Source: an uncultured Rhizobiaceae bacterium
Lineage (GTDB): Bacteria > Pseudomonadota > Alphaproteobacteria > Rhizobiales > Rhizobiaceae
Length of the DNA: 64,000 nucleotides
Assembly (NCBI GenBank): GCA_951813045.1
Contig: CATOTF010000002.1
Span: forward strand, 248,001-312,000
Reading direction: 5' to 3'
Of this stretch, positions 35,273 through 44,995 are shown in pieces (position 1 is the stretch's first letter; each line of letters opens with the position of its first letter). The translations under genes and the position numbers were made by a program. The notes beneath the pieces are model-generated. The model was not told the DNA's origin and made no database searches. It was given only the letters and a program-made list of their open reading frames with translations.

Positions 35273-37680
35273 GTGGTTCTCATAATCTTACCATTTGGGT
35301 CATAAGGCGATGGTGTGATAACTTTCGCTGCCCGTTCAACCCCGACCACATGGACGGAAAGTTCAGTTCCTTCCACCGCCAGTTCCCTGTCAACCATCGC
35401 CATCGCGAATGATTTTCCCAGCGTGTGTCCATAGGCGCCAGATGTGACAAACCCAACGAGTTCACCATTTGACCACACGGGTTCATATCCGCTTGCGTCC
35501 GCGTCACCGGTTTCTACCTCGAGTGTGACAACAAGTTGGTCAGGCCCGTTTCCGTCCCGCTCGCGTATTGCCGCGTCGCGCCCGACAAATTCGGCTTTGT
35601 CCCAAGCAATCCAACGGTCCATGCCGGTCTGCGCGGCGGTGTAGAGTTGCGTAAACTCGGCAGACCAGATGCCGAAACTTTTCTCAATGCGCAGGCTCAG
35701 CATGGCGTTGAAACCGAACTCGCGAATGTCGAATTCCGCGCCGGCATCAAGAAGTACTTTTCGCAGGCCAATATGTTCGGCGGCACTGCAGTGGATTTCG
35801 TAACCAAGCTCCCCGGTGACGGAAAGGCGACCAACCTTTGCCTTGATCAGTCCAATATCAAATGCGCCACATCCCATAAATGGAAGGTCGGCGATATTGT
35901 CTTCGGTCAGTTTTTCAAGAACCTTCAAACTGTTGGGGCCGGAAAGGCTGAAGCCTACGGTGGCATCGGAAATATCTTTTACCTCAACATCGCCCATCAT
36001 GTGGTCGTTAAACCAACGCATGTGCCATTCGCGCAGATAATAACTGCCCATGATCCACCAAGTACCGTCTCCCCAATTGAAGACGGTGAGATCGCCTTTC
36101 ATGCGGCCGGTTTCCGACAACATTGGCGCAAGGCGGGCTCTGCCGGGGCCGGGGAGTTTTGATGCCATGACGTGGTCAAGCCATTTTTCGGCAGCGGGGC
36201 CTGAGACTTCAAAACGGGAGAAACCGGAGATGTCCAACAGGCCAACGGAATCTCGTACCGCCTTACATTCTTCACCTACTATGTCGAAGGCGTTGGAGCG
36301 CTTGAGGGTTGGCGTCTCATGAAAATCCGGGGTGGGTGCGAAATAAAGTGGCACTTCCAGCCCCCAACTCGCGCCCCATTGGCAACCGGCTGCCGTCATG
36401 TCGGAATATGCGGGTGCCATTTTGAGCGGGCGACCAGCGGGTAGCTGTTCGTTGGGGTAAGTCATGACGAAACGGCGGGAATAGAACTGCCCGGTTGTTT
36501 GACGAATGAACTCACGGTTTTCGGCAAATTCGCCATAACGCGCGATGTCCATTGACCATGCATCGGCTTCCGGTTCCCCTTGGATCATCCATTCGGCCAA
36601 GGTTTTACCGACACCGCCCCCTTGCAGGAACCCCGCCATCACGGCGCAGGCGGACCAATAGCCCGGTTTGCCTCGAACAGGGCCAACCAGTGGATTGCCA
36701 TCCGGCGCAAATGTGAAAGCACCATTGACCCAGGTTTTAACACCGACGTCCTGCAGGGCTGGATAACGTTCAAACCCCAGGATCAACTCATTCTCGATAC
36801 GGTCTGTCTGTTCCTGAAACAATTCCATACCGTAATCCCACGGTGCGCCGTCCATCGCCCAGTGCTCGGTGTTTACCTCATAAATGCCGAGCAATACACC
36901 GTTCTGGTCTTGCCGCAGGTAGGTGAAACCTTCCAGATCGACGGTCATCGGAACTTCGAAATCCAGTTGCTCCAACTGAGGGATTGAGTCGGACACGAGA
37001 TAATGGTGTTTCATCGGGCTGACTGGGAGTTCGATACCCGCCATGCGGCCAACCTGTTTAGCCCAAAGCCCGGCTGCATTAACCACGTGTTCGCAGGTGA
37101 TTTCGCCCTTGTCCGTGATGACCCGCCAACCGTCCGATGTTTGTTCCAGCGACTCAACTTTTGTATGCTCGAAATAACTCGCGCCGCGTTTTTTGGCGGC
37201 GCGGGCGTATGCGTGGACGGTGCCGGTTGTGTCGAGATAACCTTCGCGATCAGCCCACATGCCGCCGAGGAACCCGTCGATAGACATGATCGGGTTCAAC
37301 TCCTGCGCTTCCTGCGGGGTAACAAGGCGGCAATCATCAATGCCGATGGATTGGAATACGCGATAGGCGGATTGCAACCATTCCCAACGGTCGGGCGTAC
37401 CCGCCATGGTGAGGCCGCCAGTCATATGCAAGCCGATGTCTTGCCCCGATTCCTCCTGAATAGTTGGGAGCAAGTCAATCGTATAGGCTTGGAGGGCTGC
37501 CATATTGGGGTCTGCGTTCAGCGCATGAATGCCGCCCGCAGCATGCCAGCTTGACCCGGCGGTTAACACCGAGCGCTCCAGCAAACACACGTCACTCCAC
37601 CCCAGTTTAGCCAGATGGTAGAGTACGGAAGCCCCCACGACTCCACCACCGATAACCACCACCCTGTAATGAGAATTCAT
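35269..37680 (-). CDS. FAD-dependent oxidoreductase with GcvT domain (dimethylglycine/sarcosine dehydrogenase-like)
   Basis: This 803-residue protein starts with a dinucleotide motif (GGGVVG, residues 11-16). The covalent-FAD-type SSWHAAGG follows with His46. The first half, to about 430, is the DAO-type oxidase fold. The second half, from about 460, is a GcvT-type tetrahydrofolate-binding domain (LLDISGFSRFEVSGP, then GELGYEIHCSAAEH). Such enzymes oxidatively demethylate N-methyl amino acids and pass the one-carbon unit to tetrahydrofolate. With MttB it suggests stepwise demethylation of a betaine-like compound. It is cytoplasmic. Confidence 0.9.
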   Translation of the reverse strand: MNSHYRVVVIGGGVVGASVLYHLAKLGWSDVCLLERSVLTAGSSWHAAGGIHALNADPNMAALQAYTIDLLPTIQEESGQDIGLHMTGGLTMAGTPDRWEWLQSAYRVFQSIGIDDCRLVTPQEAQELNPIMSIDGFLGGMWADREGYLDTTGTVHAYARAAKKRGASYFEHTKVESLEQTSDGWRVITDKGEITCEHVVNAAGLWAKQVGRMAGIELPVSPMKHHYLVSDSIPQLEQLDFEVPMTVDLEGFTYLRQDQNGVLLGIYEVNTEHWAMDGAPWDYGMELFQEQTDRIENELILGFERYPALQDVGVKTWVNGAFTFAPDGNPLVGPVRGKPGYWSACAVMAGFLQGGGVGKTLAEWMIQGEPEADAWSMDIARYGEFAENREFIRQTTGQFYSRRFVMTYPNEQLPAGRPLKMAPAYSDMTAAGCQWGASWGLEVPLYFAPTPDFHETPTLKRSNAFDIVGEECKAVRDSVGLLDISGFSRFEVSGPAAEKWLDHVMASKLPGPGRARLAPMLSETGRMKGDLTVFNWGDGTWWIMGSYYLREWHMRWFNDHMMGDVEVKDISDATVGFSLSGPNSLKVLEKLTEDNIADLPFMGCGAFDIGLIKAKVGRLSVTGELGYEIHCSAAEHIGLRKVLLDAGAEFDIREFGFNAMLSLRIEKSFGIWSAEFTQLYTAAQTGMDRWIAWDKAEFVGRDAAIRERDGNGPDQLVVTLEVETGDADASGYEPVWSNGELVGFVTSGAYGHTLGKSFAMAMVDRELAVEGTELSVHVVGVERAAKVITPSPYDPNGKIMRTT

Positions 37681-37707
37681 CCTGCTCTCCCGTGTGACTG
37701 TTTATAC

Positions 37708-37724
37708 GGTCAACAGGTTTGACC
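37708..37724. promoter_or_regulatory. Palindrome upstream of the FAD/GcvT-mttB operon
   Basis: GGTCAA-CAGGT-TTGACC is a perfect 6-bp inverted repeat with a five-base spacer, 28 bases before the start codon. Its position fits an operator or a site overlapping the promoter. The half-site GGTCAA also occurs in the MarR-linked repeat at 60938-60979. Confidence 0.45.
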
Positions 37725-37769
37725 ATAAGTTGAAACAGATATTAGGGCTTTCACTTGCTTTGCAGCTTC

Positions 37770-38636
37770 TTACCCCCCGACTGAAATTGTAATCACACCG
37801 ACCTCAGCCCCTTCCGGTGCCGGTGTTATTTCAGCGCGTTTCCCGACAATTTGAATGGTCTGCATCGTCCCATTAATGGATTTCACAAACCCTTTAGCGC
37901 GCACCAGACCCGGCGTGTTCTCGATGAGGTCATTCGCCATTTGGCAAGCGTCCACCGGTCCGTCCGGCACCACAAGCTCGGTGTTGAATTGCCCCGCATC
38001 ATGATGTTTCATTCCAAGGCCTGATACCGGTTGGCGTTCAAAATCCTGAAGCATTAAAGTTGGATGGACGACGCTGCGCTCAGTTTTGATGATCTGCGCT
38101 CCGGGGGATTTTTCCGCCAACCAGGATGAGACGTCACCACTGATATTATCACTGACCAGATCAGCCTTGTTCATTAACACGATGTCTGCATCTTCCAACT
38201 GCCTCAGCACCGTATCACTCATGTATTTGTCGCCGGCACGTTCACGGATGGTTTCAACGTCAGTCAACACTACAATGCCGTCCAGCGAATAATCGTTTAG
38301 CAGCGACAGTGAGTTCGCAATCGCACCCGGCAATGCAACGCCACTGGCTTCAAGAACAATGTGGTCCGGGCGCGGGTCCATTTTGGCCATGTCCATCATC
38401 GCCATGATCAAGTCATTACCATAACTGCAACACACACAGCCGCCCGACAGGCTGATGATATCATCGTCCTGTGCTTCAATCAGGTCAGCATCGATGGGCA
38501 GTTCGCCGAACTCATTAACCATGATTGCCAGTCGTTTCCCGTCGGCATTGCGCAACAGGTGGTTGACCAGTGTGGTTTTACCAGAACCGAGATACCCGCC
38601 GATAATTGTTACCGGCATTTTATTCTGTTCAGGCAT
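37770..38636 (-). CDS. CobW-family GTP-binding metallochaperone
   Basis: This 288-residue protein has Walker A GYLGSGKTT (residues 14-22) and the family metal motif Cys67-Val-Cys69-Cys70 in GGCVCCS. The NKAD-type guanine-specificity motif (MNKADLV) is also present. It is shorter than typical CobW proteins and has no His-rich linker. The start overlaps the stop of the amidohydrolase by one base, so the two are coupled. CobW proteins insert Zn or Co into client enzymes and the metal-dependent amidohydrolase is the obvious candidate client. This CobW differs from the His-rich one at the start of the window. Confidence 0.9.
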   Translation of the reverse strand: MPEQNKMPVTIIGGYLGSGKTTLVNHLLRNADGKRLAIMVNEFGELPIDADLIEAQDDDIISLSGGCVCCSYGNDLIMAMMDMAKMDPRPDHIVLEASGVALPGAIANSLSLLNDYSLDGIVVLTDVETIRERAGDKYMSDTVLRQLEDADIVLMNKADLVSDNISGDVSSWLAEKSPGAQIIKTERSVVHPTLMLQDFERQPVSGLGMKHHDAGQFNTELVVPDGPVDACQMANDLIENTPGLVRAKGFVKSINGTMQTIQIVGKRAEITPAPEGAEVGVITISVGG

Positions 38637-40273
38637 TAAAGATCTGCGGCGCTGAATATGCGCCCATCCTGAACCGTCCCCCAGACCTTGATGTCTTTGA
38701 GTTTGGTTGGGTCCGTGTCTTCCGGGTCGCTTTCAAGGATTGCGAAGTCAGCCCGTTTGCCGGATTCGATTGAACCAATTTCACCGTCGAGTTTTAGCGT
38801 ATAGGCCGCGCCGAGCGTAATCGCATAAAGCGCTTCATCAATGTCAATTTTTTCCTCTTCCCCTTGCGTTCTGCCGGAAGCAGTCAACCGATTGATGGCG
38901 CACCATGCGGTGAACAAGGGCCCAAGCGGTGTAATTGGGGCGTCCGAGTGAATGGCCATGGGAACGCCGCTCTCGATTGCGGTAGCGCAGGCGTTCATCC
39001 GTTTCGCCCGTTCGGGGCCGACGGTGAGATTGTAATGTTCGTCACCCCAATAAAAATGGTGATTGGCAAAGAGATTTATGCACATGCCCAGTTTCGCCAT
39101 GCGGCGGAATTGCGCGCTATCGGCCAATTGGCAATGTTGCAGGGTAAAGCGATGATCGCGCGACGGGTGCTTGAGCAGGCCTTCTTCCATGCAATCGAGC
39201 ACGAGTTCGGTCGCTTCGTCACCATTTGTATGGGTGTGAATATGCAGGTCTTTTTCGAGGCTGGCATTGATGATGTGGCGCAGGTGTTCCGGCGAAATAT
39301 ACCAAAGCCCGTTTGGCGCACCATTGTAATAACCGGGCCAGCGAATGCGTGCGGAAAAGCCCTGAATGGAGCCGTCTACAACAACTTTAATTTTGCCGAG
39401 ACGCAACCGGTCGGTACTTTGTTTTTTCAGGCTCGTTGCGTGTTTGATCAATTCATCGGGCGTAACGCCATGGTGATATCGTAAGGGCACAATGCGTGCG
39501 GGAAAGGTCTTACGCGCCGTTACCTCAAGCATCATGTTGACCGCTTCTTCCGGCAGTCGTGCCGCAAGGTCCGTTGCGGTTGTCACACCGCTGCGAACGC
39601 ATAATTTGGCGAAGTCAATCAGGCCTTCCTCGTCGCAGGCCAGCATATCACGGTCAAAGCCAACATGAATGCCAACCGGTGTCATGACGTCCGGTCCTTT
39701 TAGCTCACCGGTGGGTAGGCCATCTTTGCCAAGCGGGACACCCGGATTATTGATACCTGATTTTAACAGTCCGGCTAATTCAAGAGCCTTGGAATTGACA
39801 TTCAATATATGCCCGGACGCATGCATGATGCCGATGGGACGTGTGGTTGAAACCCGGTCCAATTGTTCACGCGAAACGCGTTCGTTGTTGAAGTAAATCG
39901 GATCAAGAGACCATGCAGGCAGGGGAGCGTCGGGATCGTCGATTTTACCGTTGGCTTCTTCAAGACGTGTGATTACCGCTTCGATATCCCCGGCTCCGTC
40001 CCACACTTTTCCGTGAGGGTCCATCCGGTCGAAAAAGCCCACATAAGTGTATTTCCATAGTGTCCCCTCCATGGCATGTGAGTGGCCTTCCACAAGGCCG
40101 GGCATGATCACCTTATCCTTGAAAGTTTCATCCAGCGTGTATTGGCCCCAGCCTTCAAGTTCCTGCAGCGACCCTGCGCCCAAAATGCGTCCATCGCGCA
40201 CCGCAACATGGGTCGCCTCCGGGTTTGATGGATTCATCGTGATGATTTTACGGGCGCTGAAAATTGTCGTCAT
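38636..40273 (-). CDS. Amidohydrolase family protein (YtcJ-like)
   Basis: This 545-residue metal-dependent hydrolase has the first metal motif GLVEGHSHAMEG near the N-terminus, and a later His/Asp set in HTHTNGDEAT and HSDAPITPLGP. The C-terminal strand region (GKRADFAILESDPE) is the composite domain typical of YtcJ-like amidohydrolases. The substrate is unknown; the family cleaves amides, ureas or cyclic amides. It is divergent from a dipeptide-type transporter across 248 bases. That suggests the transporter supplies its substrate. Confidence 0.9.
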   Translation of the reverse strand: MTTIFSARKIITMNPSNPEATHVAVRDGRILGAGSLQELEGWGQYTLDETFKDKVIMPGLVEGHSHAMEGTLWKYTYVGFFDRMDPHGKVWDGAGDIEAVITRLEEANGKIDDPDAPLPAWSLDPIYFNNERVSREQLDRVSTTRPIGIMHASGHILNVNSKALELAGLLKSGINNPGVPLGKDGLPTGELKGPDVMTPVGIHVGFDRDMLACDEEGLIDFAKLCVRSGVTTATDLAARLPEEAVNMMLEVTARKTFPARIVPLRYHHGVTPDELIKHATSLKKQSTDRLRLGKIKVVVDGSIQGFSARIRWPGYYNGAPNGLWYISPEHLRHIINASLEKDLHIHTHTNGDEATELVLDCMEEGLLKHPSRDHRFTLQHCQLADSAQFRRMAKLGMCINLFANHHFYWGDEHYNLTVGPERAKRMNACATAIESGVPMAIHSDAPITPLGPLFTAWCAINRLTASGRTQGEEEKIDIDEALYAITLGAAYTLKLDGEIGSIESGKRADFAILESDPEDTDPTKLKDIKVWGTVQDGRIFSAADL

Positions 40274-40521
40274 GAATAATTCCTCGAATGAGCAGGCGAT
40301 TTCGCCACAAATGTAGTCGTTAGGCGGTTACGTGGATTGAAACCTGTTATTGGAGCGGTTGGCAATTGGAAAAATTGGACTTTTTAGGATTTTCTCTTTG
40401 CCAAGGGGGAATTTTTCCGACAGTCTCCCGGTCAGGAAAATGCCGATGGCGTTTTCCATCCATTTGCTATGGCGTCTGATCAGGGCGTCATTCTTAAAAT
40501 GAAATTCAGGGAGAAGAATAT

Positions 40522-42096
40522 ATGCGAGGAATTATCAAATCACTGGCCCTTGCGACCGCTGCAGTAGCGCTTGCAACGACGGCATCGCTGGCGGCGGATG
40601 AGCCCAAAAAGGGCGGAACGCTGACGATGGCGATCCAACAAACGCCACGTCACCTTAATCCGGCGGTGCAATCCGGCACGGCAACAGGTCAACCGGGCAC
40701 ACAATTATTTGCTTCGCTGCTGCGTTATGATGACGGCTGGGAGCCACAGCCATATCTCGCTGAATCATGGAAAGTATCCGACGACGGACTTTCAGTGACG
40801 GTGAATCTCGTCAAAGGTGCAACTTTCCACGACGGTAAGCCGATTACATCTGAAGACGTCGCTTTCTCAATCGATACGGTGAAAGCCAATCACCCATTTA
40901 AATCGATGTTCGCACCGGTTGAATCGGTAGAGACGCCGGACGCGAATACCGCGATCATAAAGCTTTCAAAACCACACCCGGCGTTGCTGTTGGCCATGTC
41001 TTCGCAGCTGCTCTCAATCATTCCTAAGCACGTTTACGGTGATGGGCAAGACCCAAAAGCACATCCGCAGAATTCCGAAAATGTTGTCGGTTCCGGCCCG
41101 TTCAAACTGGTCGAATTCAAGCGTGACCAGCACGTAATTCTGGAGCGTTATGACGGCTATTTCATGAAGGGTCTTCCGTATCTTGATCGGATCGTCATGC
41201 GTATCATCAAGGATGAATCCGCACGGACAATCGCGCTTGAAAACGGCGAGTTGATGGTTTCAGGTTTTGAACAAAACCCGCGCGACCTCAACCGGATGAA
41301 GAAAAACGAAAACCTTGACGTTTCAAACGCTGGATACGCTGCGATTGGTCCGGTTAACTGGCTCGCGTTCAACACCAAAGACGGCAAGACTGCGGATGTT
41401 AAAGTCCGTCAGGCGATCGCCTATGCGGTCGACCGTAAGTTTATCCTGAAAGCTCTGATGCGCGGTACGATTGGCGCAGCAAAAACCGGTATCCATCCCG
41501 GTAGTCCGTTCTATAATGATGGTGTTGAGGCCTATGATCTTGATCTGGATAAAGCCAACAAGATTTTGGATGATGCCGGTTATAAGAAAGACGGTAATGG
41601 AACCCGTTTCGGTCTGACCATCGATTACGGCTGGCCTGCGATGAAGCCGTTCGCCGAATACGTGAAGCCTGCCCTCAAGAAGGTTGGTATTGATGTGACA
41701 GTTCGTTCGTCCGCTGACTTCCCGACCTGGGCCAAGCGTATTTCGACCCACGACTTTGAGATGACAATGGACAACGTCTTTAACTGGGGTGACCCGGTGA
41801 TCGGAGTTCACCGTACTTACAACAGTAAGAACATCAAAAAAGGCGTGATCTGGTCAAACACGCAGCAATATTCAAACGCTCGTGTGGACGAGTTGATGGA
41901 CCTTGCTGGCGCCACCAACGATATTGCTGAGCGTAAAAAATATTACGCTGAGTTGCAGGAAATCCTGGCTGCAGAATTGCCTCTGTATCCATTGTTCCCG
42001 TCTCCGTATCACACGGTTTCCAGCAAGAAAGTTGTGAATGCACCTAACTCTATCTGGGGTACATCAAGCCCATTGGATAAGGTCTGGATCAAGTAA
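40522..42096 (+). CDS. ABC transporter substrate-binding protein, family 5 (dipeptide/oligopeptide type)
   Basis: This 524-residue periplasmic protein has a signal peptide (SLALATAAVALATTASLAA) and starts after GGGAGAAG. Family 5 features include GGTLTMAIQQTPRHLNP at the mature N-terminus and ESWKVSDDGLSVTVNL. Ligands in this family range from peptides to amides and opines. It heads a binding-protein, permease, permease, ATPase, ATPase operon. A strong hairpin after the stop should raise its level above that of the membrane components. Confidence 0.93.
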   Translation: MRGIIKSLALATAAVALATTASLAADEPKKGGTLTMAIQQTPRHLNPAVQSGTATGQPGTQLFASLLRYDDGWEPQPYLAESWKVSDDGLSVTVNLVKGATFHDGKPITSEDVAFSIDTVKANHPFKSMFAPVESVETPDANTAIIKLSKPHPALLLAMSSQLLSIIPKHVYGDGQDPKAHPQNSENVVGSGPFKLVEFKRDQHVILERYDGYFMKGLPYLDRIVMRIIKDESARTIALENGELMVSGFEQNPRDLNRMKKNENLDVSNAGYAAIGPVNWLAFNTKDGKTADVKVRQAIAYAVDRKFILKALMRGTIGAAKTGIHPGSPFYNDGVEAYDLDLDKANKILDDAGYKKDGNGTRFGLTIDYGWPAMKPFAEYVKPALKKVGIDVTVRSSADFPTWAKRISTHDFEMTMDNVFNWGDPVIGVHRTYNSKNIKKGVIWSNTQQYSNARVDELMDLAGATNDIAERKKYYAELQEILAAELPLYPLFPSPYHTVSSKKVVNAPNSIWGTSSPLDKVWIK

Positions 42097-42115
42097 GATC
42101 TGGTGTTAGATACCG

Positions 42116-42149
42116 AAGCCGCAGGGGATAATTTTCCTGCGGCTTTTTG
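42116..42149 (+). terminator. Rho-independent-type terminator or attenuator after the binding-protein gene
   Basis: A 10-bp stem (AAGCCGCAGG with complement CCTGCGGCTT at 42136-42145) has a ten-base loop and is followed directly by T residues. It precedes dppB, whose start is at 42163, so read-through is required for permease expression. Confidence 0.85.
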
Positions 42150-42162
42150 TTTCGGGGTTTAG

Positions 42163-43140
42163 ATGGTAATTCTCACAACAATTCTGCAGCGCATATTTTA
42201 TGCGGTGATGCTGTTAATTGCTGTTTTGGTGCTCAATTTTTCAATGTTGCACCTCGCTCCAGGCGATATTGCAGATACGATTGCCCAGGCATCTGGCGGT
42301 GCTGATGCTGATGTGATGGAACAAATCCGCAGGGATTATGGTCTCGACCAGCCGTTCTTCGTCCAACTTGGCCAATATATCGGTAAGGTGTTGTCCTTCG
42401 ATCTCGGACATTCTTTCTTTTACAATCAGCCCGTCACGACACTGATCCTGGAAAAAGTACCGGCAACATTGTTGCTCGTTATTACCGCACAAATATTTGC
42501 ACTGGTTGTCGGTGTTCTGTTGGGCGTATTTTCAGCCCGTAACCCAAACGGAATGCTGAGCCACTTTGTAACTTTTGTTGCATTGTTGGGGTATGCAGCT
42601 CCGGTGTTCTGGACAGGTATTCTGTTGCTGATCGCGTTTTCATTGAACATCCAGCTCTTTCCCTCCGGTGGCATGATTGATGTGACCGTTGAAGGTGGTT
42701 TTTTCGCCCAGACCTGGGACCTGTTAAAGCACATGGTGCTGCCGGTGGTGACACTTTCGACCATATTTCTGGCGCTTTATTCGCGCCTGTGCCGCGCCAG
42801 CATGATGGAAGTATTGGGCACTGATTATATTCGCACCGCCAAGGCCAAAGGGCTTTCCGAAAACGAGATCATTTATAAGCACGCGTTGAAAAATTCCTTG
42901 TCACCGGTGGTAACATTGGCAGGTATCCAGTTTTCAGCCGTGATCTCCGGTGCGGTTCTTGTGGAAGCTGTGTTCTCGTGGCCCGGACTAGGGAGCCTTG
43001 CACTTCAATCCATCATCGCGCGGGACACGCCAACCATTCTCGGCATCCTGTTCTTCTCAGCGCTTGTAGTAATTGTTGGAAATTTAATTACGGACATGAT
43101 TTTGCGCATGATTGATCCGCGTGTTGGGAGCAAGGGATGA
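42163..43140 (+). CDS. Dipeptide/oligopeptide-type ABC transporter permease (DppB family)
   Basis: This 325-residue permease has the N-terminal signature region (MLHLAPGDIADTIAQASGG) and the late coupling motif KALKNSLSPVVTLAGIQF-like (KHALKNSLSP). Six hydrophobic segments are visible. It overlaps the next permease gene by four bases. Confidence 0.94.
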   Translation: MVILTTILQRIFYAVMLLIAVLVLNFSMLHLAPGDIADTIAQASGGADADVMEQIRRDYGLDQPFFVQLGQYIGKVLSFDLGHSFFYNQPVTTLILEKVPATLLLVITAQIFALVVGVLLGVFSARNPNGMLSHFVTFVALLGYAAPVFWTGILLLIAFSLNIQLFPSGGMIDVTVEGGFFAQTWDLLKHMVLPVVTLSTIFLALYSRLCRASMMEVLGTDYIRTAKAKGLSENEIIYKHALKNSLSPVVTLAGIQFSAVISGAVLVEAVFSWPGLGSLALQSIIARDTPTILGILFFSALVVIVGNLITDMILRMIDPRVGSKG

Positions 43141-44009
43141 GTGAACAACAGGAATTTCTGGAAAAAGCGCGGTCTCCGTTTTCAGAAGCGTTTGAAATGT
43201 TCCGAAAAAACCACGCTGCGATGGCGGGGCTTGTCGTTTTGTTATTGATTGTTCTGGGTGGTTTTCTGGGACCATATTTATATGTGGGCGACCCGTTTGA
43301 AATGGTTTGGGCACCCACGACTCCGCCCGGTGAAGAAGGGTATTTTCTCGGCACAGATTATCTGGGTCGCGACATGGTTTCCATGTTGATCTATGGTGCG
43401 CGTGTGTCCATCGCCATTGGATTATCGGCGGCGCTTCTAACCGTGTTTATCGGCATTACGGTAGGTGCCTTGGCCGGGTTCTATAAAGGTTGGGTGGAAG
43501 AAGTGCTGATGCGCATCACCGAGTTTTTTCAGGTTCTGCCGACCCTGCTGTTTTCCATGGTGATTGTCGCCCTGTTCGGTGCATCTTTGCCGATGATCAC
43601 GTTGGCCATTGGTCTGGTCAGTTGGCCAGCCGTCGCACGTATTACACGCTCCGAATTCCTGCGTATCCGGGAACTGGAATATGTAACGGCTGCCCGGGCA
43701 TGCGGCGTGACAAATTCCAAGCTGATCTTTACCGTCATATTACCGAACGCATTGCCGCCGATCATTGTGCAGGCAGCGCTTATGGTGGGTTCCGCGATCC
43801 TGTTTGAAGCGGGCCTGAGTTTTCTCGGTCTCACCGACCCCAACATTATTTCCTGGGGGCAGATTATCGGTTCCAACCGGCCTTATATTCTCGACGCAAG
43901 TTATACGGTGACCATTCCCGGTGTGGCGATCTTCGTGACGGTCCTGGCAATATCTCTCGTTGGTGACGGTCTAAACGATGCACTCAACCCCAAGCTGAGG
44001 CAACGTTAA
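43137..44009 (+). CDS. Dipeptide/oligopeptide-type ABC transporter permease (DppC family)
   Basis: This 290-residue permease has the DppC landmarks YFLGTDYLGRDMVSMLIYGARVS and LEYVTAARACGVTNSKLIF, the latter being the coupling loop to the ATPases. It ends with DALNPKLRQR, a standard DppC C-terminus. The stop overlaps the start of the ATPase gene by one base. Confidence 0.95.
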   Translation: MSEQQEFLEKARSPFSEAFEMFRKNHAAMAGLVVLLLIVLGGFLGPYLYVGDPFEMVWAPTTPPGEEGYFLGTDYLGRDMVSMLIYGARVSIAIGLSAALLTVFIGITVGALAGFYKGWVEEVLMRITEFFQVLPTLLFSMVIVALFGASLPMITLAIGLVSWPAVARITRSEFLRIRELEYVTAARACGVTNSKLIFTVILPNALPPIIVQAALMVGSAILFEAGLSFLGLTDPNIISWGQIIGSNRPYILDASYTVTIPGVAIFVTVLAISLVGDGLNDALNPKLRQR

Positions 44010-44995
44010 TGGCGGCTCTGTTAAAAGTTGAAAACCTGCGTATTGAACTGACAACGCGGGACGGCATCGCGCCGGTGATTGATGATCTCTCGCTGGAGTT
44101 GAATGCCGGTGAAACATTAAGCTTTGTCGGCGAATCCGGTTGCGGAAAATCCATGACGGCGCTGGCAATCATGGGCTTGCTGCCGGATAAAGTTGGTCGG
44201 GTGGCTTCGGGCACAATAATGTTTGACGGGGAAGACCTCGCCAAAGCAAGCGATGCGCGGCTCCGCGAAATACGCGGCAACGACATATCAATGATATTTC
44301 AGGAGCCCATGACGTCGCTCAATCCGGTCTATACGATTGGGGAACAGATCGCAGAAGTGCTTCGTCGCCACCAGAATATGGATCAAGCCGCTGCGCGAAG
44401 CCGGGCTCTGGAGCTTCTCGACGCTGTACGTATTCCCAACCCGAAGTCGCGGGTGGATGATTATCCACATCAAATGTCTGGCGGTCAGCGTCAGCGGGTT
44501 ATGATAGCCATTGCATTGGCCTGCGAACCCAAGATTCTAATCGCTGATGAGCCGACAACGGCGCTGGATGTCACTGTGCAGGCGCAGATTTTTGACCTCT
44601 TGCGTGACCTTGGCAAGGAAACTGGTACGGCCATCATTCTGATTACCCATGATATGGGGGCCGTTGCCGAAATGGCCGAACGCATGATCGTTATGTACGC
44701 GGGTCGCAAAGCCGAAGAAGGCCCGGTAGATCAGATCATTGAACACCCGCGCCACCCCTATACCAAAGGGTTGATTTCTTGCGTACCACACCTTGTTGCG
44801 CAACTGAGCGATGACCGGCCGGAACTGACTGAGGTGCGCGGCATTGTGCCAAGCCTGATGGATTTTGGTCGGGACGAATGCCTGTTTTCTTCCCGTTGCG
44901 AGAGGGCAGATGATAAATGCAGGAGCAGCAGGCCCACCGAAATGAAATTCAAGAATGACCAGCATTCTGCATGCTGGCAGGCAAAGGAGTTATGA
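44009..44995 (+). CDS. Dipeptide/oligopeptide-type ABC transporter ATP-binding protein (DppD family)
   Basis: This 328-residue ATPase has Walker A GESGCGKSM, signature MSGGQRQRVMIAIAL and Walker B ILIADEPTTALD. The C-terminal oligopeptide-family extension with four cysteines (around CLFSSRCERADDKC) is typical and can hold an Fe-S cluster in DppD homologues. Confidence 0.95.
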   Translation: MAALLKVENLRIELTTRDGIAPVIDDLSLELNAGETLSFVGESGCGKSMTALAIMGLLPDKVGRVASGTIMFDGEDLAKASDARLREIRGNDISMIFQEPMTSLNPVYTIGEQIAEVLRRHQNMDQAAARSRALELLDAVRIPNPKSRVDDYPHQMSGGQRQRVMIAIALACEPKILIADEPTTALDVTVQAQIFDLLRDLGKETGTAIILITHDMGAVAEMAERMIVMYAGRKAEEGPVDQIIEHPRHPYTKGLISCVPHLVAQLSDDRPELTEVRGIVPSLMDFGRDECLFSSRCERADDKCRSSRPTEMKFKNDQHSACWQAKEL

